Source of the DNA: Ciborinia camelliae | Lineage: Eukaryota; Ascomycota; Leotiomycetes; Helotiales; Sclerotiniaceae | NCBI GenBank assembly: GCA_025890175.1 | Contig: JANPYM010000014.1 | Span: forward strand, 1,393,637-1,457,636 | Reading direction: 5' to 3' | DNA length: 64,000 nt | Shown: positions 11,826 through 23,132 of the stretch, one piece after another | Numbering within the stretch: the first letter of the stretch is position 1 | Layout: each line of letters begins with the position of its first letter | Position numbers and translations under genes: made by a program | Notes under the pieces: generated by a model | Database searches by the model: none | The model's input: only the letters and a program-made list of their open reading frames with translations | Told to the model about the DNA's origin: nothing

Positions 11826-13074
11826 GTGTCTTGTCTTGTTTAAGGAAGATGTATCTGGAGATTGGAAGATGCGGCTGGAATGATGTGTTTGGAGATATGA
11901 TAAGAGAGGAGGAGATTTCTTTTGAGGTTTAGGGAAGGTGAGGGAAGGAAAGAAGGAATCCACGGTCTTTACGGAGATATTTCTTTTTTTTAGAGGGAAT
12001 GGGAATGCGAAAAGAGGCTAAAAAACAAAAAGATACAGCATAGAAGTAAGGAAGGAAAATGGGGAAAAGGAGGATGTGATGGATCACAGCACGCACACAC
12101 ATGCACCTACGCACACGCACCAACAAGGGCATTCCCATTGGAGTTTTTGATTTTTGATTTTTCTTTTGCCTTTTTGTGCTTTGAGGGATTACACACACAC
12201 ACATACAATAAAGAGAAGGACGGATGGATGGATGATGATGATGATGATGATGATAATTGGATCGAGAATGATGATGGGGTCACGGGTTTTATTTTGCTAG
12301 GTACCTAGGTACCTAGTGACGGTCACGATGGATGAGCTTTCGAGTTTTGAGTTTATAATTTACACGATCTTTATGAATTATATTATTTTATGGTATTTAG
12401 GTTACTAGTTGGTTTTATGATTGGATTGGATGTTTGTGATATGAGGTGATGTGATGTGATATGAGGTGATGTGATGTGATATGAGGTGATGTGATGTGAT
12501 ATGAGGTGAAATGAAGTGATGCGTATGATGTGTATGATGATTGGATTGGATGGCATATTGGATGGCACATTGGGACCATGACGGAATGGTATGGAATGGG
12601 AATGGGATGGGATATTTAGTTAGGTAGGTAATCGAAGATTGCTAAACCGGATTTGCTTTGCTTTATTTACCGAGGTCTTGGTCTTTCTTTTTCTGTCATG
12701 GTATATGTAATTTGATTTGATAATTTTGATAATTTTGATTTTAGTTTGATGTTTATTTAGGTGCTTGGTGCTTGGTGTAAATTTGAATGTTGTTGCATTG
12801 GATTGTGGTGTCACAGAATTAGCCGATGGATTTATATACCTATGTATATGTGTATATAGGGGTAGATGGGAATGTAGACGGCTGACTATCTAGATAGAGA
12901 CTTTGGATATAATTCCGAGGAGAAGAGTGTTATAAACCAATGTAAGAAATGATATCTATATAAGACCTACGCTAAAGCTCCAGTGAGTTCCATTACTTCA
13001 CGGAGACCGAGTTGTCCGAAATGATTGGAGTAAAGGTCAAAGCCAAGTTCAGAGCCAAGGCCTAAATCAGGTTG
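11826..13074. other. Convergent intergenic region with minisatellite
   Basis: No gene seen. The plus strand is G/A-rich just after the secreted-protein gene. It contains (GAT)n at about 12229-12254, a TACCTAGGTACCTAG palindrome near 12300 and a 20-bp minisatellite at about 12438-12509. The adjoining genes point toward each other. Confidence 0.55.
12438..12509. repeat. 20-bp minisatellite, about 3.5 copies
   Basis: The unit GATATGAGGTGATGTGATGT repeats almost perfectly, about three and a half times. It lies between convergent genes and has no coding meaning. Confidence 0.85.
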
Positions 13075-14707
13075 TCACGATGACTGCATCTCTCCATGGC
13101 GTACCCTCCGACCCGTCTCATCGTCCCTCTTCCCCTTCCTCGGAACCAACATCCATAATCCAGAAATAGCGACCAATAAACCCAACACGATGGGCTGAAG
13201 CGCGCGGACCCCCTTCGCCTGGGCAAGCGCGCCAACCATAAACGGAAACACCGCGCCGCCACTCCCTCCAAAAGCAGTTGCAAATCCAATACTCCCGACG
13301 TGCAATTCTCGCGGGATTAATTTCGTAACCATGACGATAGCCGTGGGGAAGAGTGGGCCGAGAAACATGCCTAGGAGTGCTATCGCGATGGCGGATACGT
13401 AGAAGGAGGGGATGAGCCAGAAGAGTAGTTGCAGTATGATGCAGATTCCCAGGTAGACCAGCACAGATGTGAATTCTCCGAGCCAGGCAGTTACAAAGGG
13501 GAGACACATGCGGCCGATTGTCATGCCGGCCCAGAAACCGGTAGAGGTGAGGGATGAAGAGAAGGTTGTTCCGTTGCGGACTTGGGTCATGAATGTTACG
13601 ATCCAGCCGCCTAGGGATACTGGTGATGGTTGTTAGTATTATGTGAGTATAACTTAACATGCGTAGTGAGAGAATTACCTTCGGCTCCAACATAACCAAA
13701 GAGAAAGAGTGCGAATACCCAAGTCAATTTGTTGCTCAATGCTTCTCGAAGTCTTCCCCTCTTAGCATTGGCATCTCGAGGATTCTCTAATGCATATACG
13801 TGACCAGTTTGAGCCCAGAATGCGAATGTAGAAGTGATGAGTTCGATGGATGCTGCTGCGGTCTTGCGTCTTGTTAATAAACAAGTCGCGATACTTTTGT
13901 GTGGAATAAGTTGACACCAGACAACTCGTAACACTCACCATGATATAGTAAAAGGAACACCACTTCAGTCCCGATTTAGCAAGCATAGCCGCCGCGATCA
14001 ACGGCGAAACCGTCCCACCCAGCGAATAAGAAGCTTGCAAAAATCCCTGCACCTGATTGGCACTCGCCATATTACCAAGCCAAGCACACCAAGCTCCGTC
14101 TATAAGTCCATTACCTATTCCTACGAATGCAAACATGACGACGAGAGCTGGATATGGGGGGTGCATAGAGAGACTGATGTAAGCAATGAGATGACAGAGA
14201 CTGGCAATGATGGCTACGCCTCGTTGGCCAAAGTGCACGTGGACCGAGTCGTTGATTAGAGATGCGAAAGTGTAGCCGGCAAACGGGGAGAGGAAGATGA
14301 GAGAGATAACGGTGTAGGATAGATGGTAATACTGTTCCAGCTTGATAACAACTTCTTAGTTATAAAACTTGGCGTTTTACAAGGGCATCAATGACTTACA
14401 AATGGGATCAAGGCCTTGACTAATTTAGAATACTGTAGACGTTGAGTTTTAAAAGCAAGGGAAAACTTACACCGTAAGAACCATCATTCATTCCCATCAA
14501 GAAGAAACCCCAGAATGAAGCTCCAACTCGGTATAGATTCTTGCGAGGACAATTCCATTTCTGTAAGACTTCTACAGCGGTGACCGGTGGAATCGTGTCT
14601 TGTCTAATATCTTCTGGATCCGATTCTGCACGTGTACTTGAGACCCAAAGATAAGAACCATGGCTAGGAAGCTGAAGTTCAATTTCAATATTAGTTGCTG
14701 CCGCCAT
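13075..14707 (-). CDS. MFS transporter, Bsc6-like fungal family
   Basis: Plasma- or organelle-membrane transporter of the major facilitator superfamily; substrate unknown. Exons on the minus strand are 14707-14471, 14414-14400, 14340-13939, 13862-13679 and 13610-13075, giving 457 residues in frame. The second exon is only 15 nt and encodes ALIPF, restoring the stretch GSYGALIPFLEQYY at the first membrane helix, which is typical of this family. A nearby TACAG acceptor would instead give a 33-nt exon, but with a 38-nt intron and six extra residues in the helix. Further helices are visible as YTVISLIFLSPFAGYTFASL, ALVVMFAFVGIGNGLIDGAW, WVFALFLFGYVGAEGGW and AIAIALLGMFLGPLFPTAIV. The polar N-terminal 50 residues are cytosolic in such proteins. 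The start is the first ATG. Confidence 0.85.
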
Positions 14708-16059
14708 GGTTGATGTGTATTCTGGTTTGAGTATTGAAAGTGACCATGTAGATGGGAAATGCAAAGAACAAAGAGATATTTACTTAACTATGGATGGAGG
14801 TACCGGTATGAAATATTCAAAGTATATACTTTATACTCACCGTCCCTATTGTTTTTCCTGAATCAATCTGGCGCTCTTCGCGGCTGTCATATTTTGGGGA
14901 TCTGGAGAACTATTCTGAATTGGTAATACAGTAGTGCGGGGAAGTGGCGGTTAAAATATGACAAGTCTTCGTCCTCGACAAATCATAATGGAGGTGAAAT
15001 ACATAACAACCTCGAATCAATTTTGATGATCACTTTCCGGTCTGTGTCGCTAAATCGTGTATGCTTCAATTATTACAAACAATTGATATATGTCTGTCTT
15101 CTTCGATAGTATTACGTGACATATAGCTACTTCCGAGGATGGATGAGGTGAGTATGGTTTGACAGATGCAAGAGACTGGTATGGTTCTTACCTATGATTT
15201 CAACCTACTAACCGGGACAGTGGATTTGGTCAGTCACTATTACAACGGCTTGGCTCTTGGCTCTTGGCTCCCACTTTTCAGACCAAGTCACGAAGCTCAA
15301 AAATCTACACCGGAGTGGATTCTTCATTCGTCACTCCATCCTGATCTATATACATCCACTCATTATTCACTCATATATCTTGAGTGAAAGTGAAGCAATA
15401 TCATCAGGCTATTCAATTTGAAAGGGAAAAAAGATGTTTCGTATTGCTGACCCAGAAGTCCGCTAAACGATGTTTATTATTAAAAGTTCTACAATGACCC
15501 ACAATGGAAAAGAGCCTAAACACAAAAACATACCAAAAATCGTCATTTTTCAACCTTTTCATTTTTAAATATTTATATAAGGTTTTGATAAATCAATTTA
15601 AAATTTTGAATATATATTCATTTTTATATTAAATTAAATAAAAATAAAAAAATTTATTTTTAAAAATTTAATTGATTTTGAAAATTAAAATTAAAATCGA
15701 AAATTTTTAAAAATTCTAAAAATATTAAAAATCGCTAACAAAAACATTAAAAATTTGAACTTTTAAAATTAATCAATTTCAATCAATTAGTTTAAACTAA
15801 AAAAAATTATTAAAAATATTTTATTAATTTTTAATTAATTATAATATAAATAATTATAAATATATAAAATTTGAAATAAATCGATAGAATAATCAAAGAA
15901 TTATATTTAATTGAAAAAGTTGAAAAATCGCTTTTTTTGGTGTGTTTGCACGTTTCGGCTTTTTTCCATTGTCTAATACTGTATGAATACAATACACAAA
16001 CCACCATTAGCCAACAGCTTTCCTCTTCCGCTCTCCCTCTCACCAAAACTAAAAGTACA
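14708..16059. other. Intergenic region containing an AT-rich island
   Basis: No gene supported. 14708-15150 is the promoter side of the transporter. A 74-codon open frame near 15166 has no recognisable features. From about 15536 the sequence becomes extremely AT-rich. Confidence 0.5.
15536..15930. repeat. AT-rich island of about 390 bp
   Basis: The stretch is almost entirely A and T (runs such as TTTTTAAAAATTTAATTG) and abrupt at both edges, unlike the mixed flanks. In ascomycetes such islands often mark old repeats degraded by repeat-induced point mutation, but no transposon structure survives here to prove it. Confidence 0.6.
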
Positions 16060-17556
16060 TTACTCTCCGTCCTTGTACTTTCCATTAGCCAGCCCCATTT
16101 GTATCCCCCAAGCATTACTCGCAAAAGTCCACAATCTCAGATTTGGTCCAGCACCAAAAGAGATCAAACGAAGAGCATGATCTCGGACAATGTCCCCCAT
16201 AGCATCTTGTACGTCTCCCAGCAGAGTCCCGACTCCGTAATTTGGAAAGCAATTGCGCTAACGTCCTGACTCTAACTCCGTCGCCGTTTCTTATGTCCCC
16301 CCGATGACCAAAGTCTTTAAGAGAATGAAAACTCAATTGCATCCAACGCATTAACCCACCTGAGCGACATCAAATTCATGCCCCATCTCCGGCAGAAAAA
16401 GGTGCAGAAGATAAATTCCTGTACCTTCAGATACGAACGGATAATTGCCAGCCCCCCTCTCATTATTAACAATGAGAATATCTGATGTCACCGACCGTGT
16501 GGGCATAACTCTGACATTACTCCGCCCATTCTGCCCCCGAAAAGAAATGAGAAACTCTCCATGATCAAGATGGGATCCCAAAAGCACAATCACAGTCCAT
16601 GGTATCTCCTTTGATATTCTTCCCGGCTTAATCGCGCAATTGGCCACGATACGCATACTTTTAAAGCAAGTTTCTGCTTCTAGGAGCGTATTGGCTGGCG
16701 CACTAGCAATGCGATGATTGCGGAGTCGGATTGCTTCCCGATGAACGCCAGGCTGTGCATTACAAAACATAGCGTCGCAGGATTTGATGATAGGCACCAT
16801 GTTGACAACGAATTCTCGATATGCATTGAATGCCTCGGGGGTTCCTTCAAAAGCGTTCTTTTCCCACAATGGAAAATAGCTTGTCAAACCAACGAATTTG
16901 GTGCTAACAGCGGCTTCGGTCTCTAAATTCCATTCGGGTGCGGGTGGTGTCAATTCTGTGATTTCTAAGAACTTTTCGATCTGATACGTTCCATCTTCAG
17001 GAAGCGTATTAAAGTCATTTGATCTGTGTTGATCTTGCTCGTTGGCAATTGGGTAAAGTAGACCACAAAGAATATAGTAATATTGGCCCGGTAGTACTAA
17101 TCGCGAGATCTCTTTTGGATTGTCGATCCTAGGCTCAGAAATATGATCAGGAAAATCATCATAATACATTTTTCCAGATGCGATATAAGCATTTCGAGAA
17201 ATATCATCGGCCTGAGCTGCAGGTATGAGTGCACCGGTGCCATCCATTGGGTCGGAAGCTTCTTCGAAACAGGAATCGTCGATGCATTGATCGAAGAAGC
17301 TACTGTAGGGGTCAGGATCTAAGAAGGGGTTATTGGCGTCCGACTCATAGAAATAGACGTTGTAAGAATCGAAGTTTGGGGCAGCTAGAGAATCTTGCAC
17401 ATCGGCAGCCAATTCAACTGGTATATCATATGTGCTATCATCGCTGAAAGGATAATGATCTGCATCATCGCTGAAAGGATAATTATCTGCATCATCGCTG
17501 AAGGAAGAATTATCTGCATCAGCATATACATGCTCATAATGATTGTTTTCCTGCAT
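16060..17556 (-). CDS. Uncharacterised 464-residue protein with acidic N-terminal repeats
   Basis: I do not recognise this family. Exon 1 is 17556-16360 (399 codons) and exon 2 is 16257-16060 (65 codons plus stop). The intron has a CAG|GTGGGT donor and a TTAG acceptor, phase 0, 102 nt. Exon 2 is convincingly coding (NYGVGTLLGDVQDAMGDIV, LRLWTFASNAWGIQMG). Reading past the donor instead stops after two residues. The N-terminus carries a short tandem repeat rich in Asp and Ser (units like ADNYPFSDD at about residues 15-42). The rest is soluble, with a possible strand-rich core around IPWTVIVLLGSHLDHGEFLISF. No signal peptide or membrane helix is seen. The ATG is 35 bp downstream of the heptamer array described separately; an alternative acceptor upstream (GTCAG) would shift frame. 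Confidence 0.7.
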
Positions 17557-17591
17557 GGCAGTTTGTTTGGAATATTTAACGCTTGATATTC

Positions 17592-17819
17592 TTTGAAGTT
17601 TGAAGTTTGAAGTTTGAAGTTTGAAGTTTGAAGTTTGAAGTTTGAAGTTTGAAGTTTGAAGTTTGAAGTTTGAAATTCGAAATTCGAAGTTTGAAGTTTG
17701 AAGTTTGAAGTTTGAAGTTTGAAGTTTGAAGTTTGAAGTTTGAAATTCGAAATTCGAAGTTTGAAGTTTGAAGTTTGAAATTCGAAATTCGAAATTTGAA
17801 ATTTGAAATTTGAAGTTTG
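17592..17819. repeat. Heptamer array (TTTGAAG)n, about 32 units, abutting a start codon
   Basis: A 7-bp unit TTTGAAG repeats for about 228 bp with interspersed variants (AATTCGA, AATTTGA) arranged in a semi-regular higher-order pattern. It ends 35 bp before the ATG of the 464-residue gene on the minus strand. The unit contains no stop codon in any minus-strand frame, so all three frames stay open across it; two of them start at ATGs at 17822 and 17827. Confidence 0.9.
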
Positions 17820-17827
17820 CATTGCAT

Positions 17828-19683
17828 TACAAAAGAAAATCCAAATCCAAATCCAAGTCCAAGTCCAAGTACAAATCCTCAGGAAACCCCCCCCATATCT
17901 TGACTACAATACATGACACACACAACCCAATATCGATGTGATGTAACAGTTCCAAAAGCTTTTTAACTGTTACAGTCACAGACTCACAGTCAGAGTCATA
18001 GTCATAGTCAGAGTCAGAGTCAGAGTCAACATATAACACCGAACCTAACCGATCCGATGCGATGGGATACAGTAGTTGAGAAGACGGGATTACACATGTA
18101 ATGAGCAATGATGAATCACCGAATGCAGAATGTCAAAAGATATCTACCTATATATTTAGGTAGGTATCTGTGGAAAAAGGGAATGTTGGACTCGGCTAAT
18201 CTTGATGTGATGATGAGAATCTTGATGTGAATGTATCATGTATTGAACTTGGATACCTACCTACTTAGATACCTGAGATCTTATATCTAGATAGTTTTCA
18301 GGGCATATGAAAGGGCAGAGGATTTCTTCGTATATATATGTTGAAAAGAATGTATTATGTATTCGAATTAGGTATATACCTACTTCGTTTTGAGAGCCTA
18401 GGGCTTAGGGCTTAGTTCTTACTCTCTAATTCCAATTCCATTTCCATTTCCATCCCCATCTCCCCCTATCTACCTAGTGAGGAAGAGAAGAGAAGGGAAG
18501 AGGATTTCTTAGTATATATATGACAGAGAAACTATATATATATATACCTACATACCAAAGAAAAAGCAACACAATCCAATATCCAATACAATCCAATATC
18601 CAATACAATCCAATATCCAATACAATACAATACAATACAATACAATGATCAAACAAACGCAACACTAGTACCTATCCATACCTATCCATACCCATCAGAC
18701 ATCCAGATATCCAGATATCCATTATATCATTCAGATAGATATTCATAACTTATTGATTCCTAGATTTGTTCGTTAATAGCCGTAAGGCCTATAATCTATA
18801 CCTATAATTTATAATTTATAACTTATAATCTATAACTTATACCTATAACTTGAATCTATACAAACACACTTCTCTCCCCTCCTCTTCTCTCCTCTCCTCT
18901 TCCCAATAAAAAAGATTCTTCAAATGTAGAAGGTGAAGTATCTTTCTAATCCTCTTCCTACCTACACAATCCTCTCCGCTTTCTTTTTTTCTTCTGTATC
19001 TCCAACACCATTTCCGAATCCATCTCTTCACATCTCATCTCATCACATCTCATATCAATTGATTCTATTCAACTGCCTTTCATATTTCATATACATCCAT
19101 ATCTTTTTTTATATATAAAAAATATATTTATCTATATATATCCCTATCTAATTCAACAACTCACTCACTCACTCACTCACTCACTCACTCACTCACTCAC
19201 TCACTCACTCACTCACTCACTCACTCACTCACTCACTCTACCACACTCTACCATACCACACCATACCACACCACACCATACTATATCAAGCAAGTAAGTA
19301 AGCAAGCAAGCCACGTAGTACTCCCCTACCTAGGTACCTACTAGTAGGTAGGTATATCTATATCAACATTCGACTGCTATTAGGTACCTATACATGTATG
19401 TATGTATCAAAAGCACTTATGAAATAAATTCATTCATTCATTCATTCACGTAACGCGTGACGTATCTACGGTAAGTTAAGGTAAAGTAAAGTAAGGTAGG
19501 TAGTAAATATCTCGAAAAGTAAGATCCACGCATGCATGCCATGCCATCAATTTGACCGCATCGCCTCACGACCGACGACAACCATCATATCAAGATACAT
19601 CTGATATGAATCAAAGCATCAAAGCATCAAAGCAAGCCAGCCCCCCACGAGCACCAACCAACCAACCAACTCAAAACCAAAAC
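17828..19683. other. Repeat-rich intergenic region
   Basis: No gene seen. The plus strand is C/T- and A-rich, with AGTCATAGTC and CAGAGT runs near 17990-18030, AATCCAATATCC repeats at 18570-18645, TATAATTTATAAC runs near 18800, and a long (ACTC)n tract. The last 1.2 kb lies beyond the stop of the ribonuclease gene at 19684 and is G-rich on that gene's coding strand. Confidence 0.5.
19159..19238. repeat. (ACTC)20 microsatellite
   Basis: A perfect tetranucleotide tract of about 80 bp, followed by variant CCATACCACA repeats. Confidence 0.9.
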
Positions 19684-22212
19684 TCAAACCCAATCACCGC
19701 GACCTCGGCCCTCCTTCCTAACCCTCTCGACTCTCTCCCCCCTAGGCCTACCGCCATTTAAATCACAAACGCTCCCCTCCACCGCGTTAACCCTCAATTG
19801 ATTCCGATAAACTTCCCAAAAGGCATCTTCCGAGCCCGGAATCCACTGTTGAGGCACCTGATCCGGAAACGCTACCTTCTTCCTCTTCTTTTCCTCTTGA
19901 CCCAAATTTGACGAATGGACTCCTCGAATATTTTCCTTGCGTCCATAATCGACCTTGAGGGCCGAGAAGAGATTGGTAGATTTGGGGTTGGGCGCGGGTT
20001 TATTGAGTTGCATTGCATGCCAATAGGATGGTCGATGGGCATCAGAGGGTGGTGGTAATTCGATGGAAAGATTGGAAATGGGGGAGATGAGTGGGGCACC
20101 CCCGGATCCTTCTTGATCATCAGAGTCAGATGAGGAGTAAGAGTCCATCTCGTGGTAATTGACTTTGGTAACATCTTCGTATTGGTCTAAATCTGTCTGT
20201 TCAGCATAAAGTTGCGCGGATAATTTGACGAAAAGTTCTGCTGTCATCCACTAGAGTACCGATGAGTTAGTCATTATCCATTAGGGCGGGGTGATGAAGA
20301 AGTTTATAAAATTGCTCTTATGAAAAGTTCAAACGGAACTGTATATTAGAAGTGCAGAAACAGGTTTATACTTACACTATCGAAGCCAGCTTCGTGAGAC
20401 TTGCCACTGGCAGCGCCGTAAGTATTATGTTCTTCGTGGAGGAGGATCAGTGGCATGTGTACTTTTTGAAACTAGAACATCTCAGAGTCAGTATTTGCCC
20501 ATGGAGGAAAAGGTTCAGGAGAAGTGTGAAGAATAGGCAAAATGAAACATCCAATCAGATTCTGATGTCATAGTCTATGAAATCAAAGAATCGATATACT
20601 GACTGGAATCAATAGTTCTCTGAGATTAACACGGGGATTCATGGCATCGCTGTTATGGGTTGCAAGATATTTAGTGTCGATAACAAATGGAAAGAGTGAG
20701 TGAATTTGAGATTGAAAATCTCCCACACCAGCTGGAAGATTCCCAATGAAGGTCTTGTAGAGGAAACAAAGATCGGTGAACAAGTTGTGACCAACGATAA
20801 CGTGTTGCTTCTCTTTAAGCTTCTTGGTTACTGCTGCAAGTTCGGCTTCAAGAACAGCACGCGAAGCTTCGGCAGCGTTAGGTGGAGTATTTTCATCAAT
20901 TGTGTATGACCACATGGGATCGATGCCTGTCAGGTCACCACCACAAAGTGCTTCGAAGATGAATCGTACTCCAGATTGCATAGCGATTCGTTGATTAAAT
21001 GTCTTCAACTGCTCGATTTTTTTCTATAGGTTGTTAGTAATGGGAAGAAAAAGAAGTGGGTTTCTGATTGGTAGGGGATAAGAATGTTATGTATCGCTGT
21101 TATCCAAGGAAACAAGCCATTAGGGTACAATGAAATCAATATACCTTTGCCTCTCTCTCGTGATCAATCATTTCGATCTGCATGAAAGATCCGTCCAAAC
21201 GAGGAAAGCACCTGTACTGAGGAAACTCGCTGCGTACAAGCTGATGAACAAGTCTTCTCTGGAAACCGTTTAAAGGGCCTTTGGGATTATCGACATTGAC
21301 AAAGGTGGTCTTGGGCTACATTATGTTAGCCAGTAACTAGGAATAGCAAGCCATCAACATCTACATTGTCTGGAAAATGGGCCCATCCCCCAAAGGAGCT
21401 TCATCAATGATCTATTTGTATCTGGATGTCGAGAATAACACCTGACAAAGATACTGCTGCTTAGAACACTCTCAAGTCCAACTAGAACAATGAAATGATA
21501 CATCCTGCGAGAAGGGAAATGGTTTAACAATGTAGAATGCATTCATAGGGCAGAAACAGTATGACAAAGACCACCTACCTCCTTTGCCTCGATCCATTCA
21601 GTGATAGTCGATCTGGCTCTCCGATAGAAATTCAATGTTCCAACATCACTGGGGTCGAATATGATGGTGGGAATTGCTGCATTTCTCTCAATTCTTTGAT
21701 CATAACGTTCACGAGTTTCGACTTCTTCCTGCTCTGACAAGTAAGGGACACCATTCGTAAAGACTGCACCAATGTCGAAGCCATTGGATTGAAGGAAGTT
21801 AGTTGCAGAACTGGAGAAGCAGAAATTACGATCCAGATCGAAAACCCTATCATAGATGAAGAGTGGACTGAGGTTGATATTGTATGGCCTAGCAAGATAA
21901 TATTCTAGAAATTATCAATGTCCATAATCGAAAGTGGTGCTAGAAAGAATTAAACTGACCCTTTTCACGGTCTTCTTCAACACAAGTGATACCGAGTTGA
22001 AGAACTTGGAAAGTCTCAGCGGCGTCCTTGACTTCTTCATACTGTTGTTGAAGACTTGGCTTTCCGACATCATACGTTCGCTCTTGATTACTATGCTTTG
22101 GTCGAGTAGTAATACCGCTCATCTCTAGATCGAAAGAAACAAAGGTAGCATTTGCGATATCCTTCAAAATTGGGAGCAAAAGTTGCTTCCAATTATCACT
22201 GTGAACCTCCAT
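19684..22212 (-). CDS. CAF1/PARN-family DEDDh 3'-5' ribonuclease
   Basis: Predicted 3'-5' exoribonuclease of the CAF1 superfamily, nearest in layout to poly(A)-specific ribonuclease PARN, which trims poly(A) tails or RNA 3' ends. Minus-strand exons 22212-21960, 21904-21579, 21315-21145, 21023-20604, 20471-20376 and 20250-19684 join in frame to 610 residues. The catalytic set is visible: Asp28 and Glu30 in SFDLEMSG, Asp334 in GHNLFTDLCFLYK, and His416 and Asp421 in HEAGFDS. A central insert of about residues 193-300 includes GFQRRLVHQLVRSEFPQ. The C-terminus is Ser/Asp-rich, then basic, with KKRKK at about 547-551 as a possible nuclear signal. The second intron is 263 nt, long for this gene; no in-frame exon could be fitted inside it. 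Whether it acts on poly(A), telomerase RNA or snoRNA cannot be told from sequence. Confidence 0.88.
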
Positions 22213-22600
22213 ATTGACTTTGATTTGGTGGCGAGAAATTGAGGTTGTTGGTTGTTTGAAGGAAGTATATTTTGGACTTGGAAAGGTTTACCATATAAAA
22301 GCGGAGAAGTCCAAAGGAGGAGAATAAGGTGAATCTGAATCTGATTATCTCTTTGATTGAAGAATCTTCATTCTGAGGGAGTGAACTTGAACTGTGAAGA
22401 AAGATAGAAGAGGTCGATAAAGAAGAAGGGAGAAGAGTTGGAAGGTAAGCTAAAGGGGAAGGCGACAAGATGAGTCTAGAGGATTGATTGATCTTGATTG
22501 TATTTCATGTTTTACCTTGAAGACATTCTATCGTCTAATGTCCAAGTAAGGTAAGGTATGATATGATTGATTGATTGTTCTTCTTGTTGTTGTCCTTTTT

Positions 22601-22640
<40 letters not shown>

Positions 22641-23132
22641 ACATAAAGGTAGCTGGAGATATAAAAATCAAACCTTTCCCAAGGTAATTACCACCTACCT
22701 ACCTATGTACACTTTACCTGCTTGTTGTCCTGTGGTTGTTGTGAAGTGAAGCATCGTGCATAAAGTTATGTCACACTCCCTTAGCCTTAACCTTAACCTT
22801 ATGTCAGCCTTTCATAATTCAATTCATCTAATTAACCTTGGAATGCACCAATCAAATCAATCAACACACCGCCCCCCATGCTAAAACCATACTCACAGTA
22901 TCCTTGGAGAACCGAGGCTCTACACTTAGATTTCCTCCGTACATTTCCCTCGTTACAACCATCAAAGACATTTTCAAATGTCATAAATCTAATCTATTAA
23001 TCCTTTAACTCTCATTTCTTCATTCCAGGAATTCCCCTCCTCCCTCCCTCCCTCCACACACATCTTCAATTCCTTTGCTTCATTCACGTCTTTACTTTCA
23101 ATTCAACAACTGTCTCTCTCCCTTCAACAACC
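22213..23132. other. Divergent promoter region
   Basis: About 920 bp between the ribonuclease and PEX26-like genes, which point away from each other. It contains an (AT)18 tract and a CCTCCCTCCCTCCCTCC pyrimidine tract at 23037-23054 just before the PEX26-like leader. No gene is supported. Confidence 0.55.
22602..22637. repeat. (AT)18 dinucleotide tract
   Basis: Perfect alternating A and T over 36 bp within a divergent promoter region. Confidence 0.9.

Noticed and set aside
16115..16351. 78-codon minus-strand frame as a separate gene
   Set aside because: It overlaps the intron and last exon of the 464-residue gene in another frame, and the spliced frame looks far more natural.
17592..17819. 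Heat-shock elements in the heptamer array
   Set aside because: GAA units recur every 7 bp, not in the 5-bp alternating spacing that such elements need.
17385..17827. Two repeat proteins of SNFKLQT units on the minus strand
   Set aside because: They are readings of the heptamer array in frames other than the gene; kept only as part of the switch finding.
21316..21578. Additional exon inside the 263-nt ribonuclease intron (CGCAG acceptor near 21510)
   Set aside because: Every phase tried from the upstream donor reaches a stop, while direct joining gives a continuous family-like sequence.
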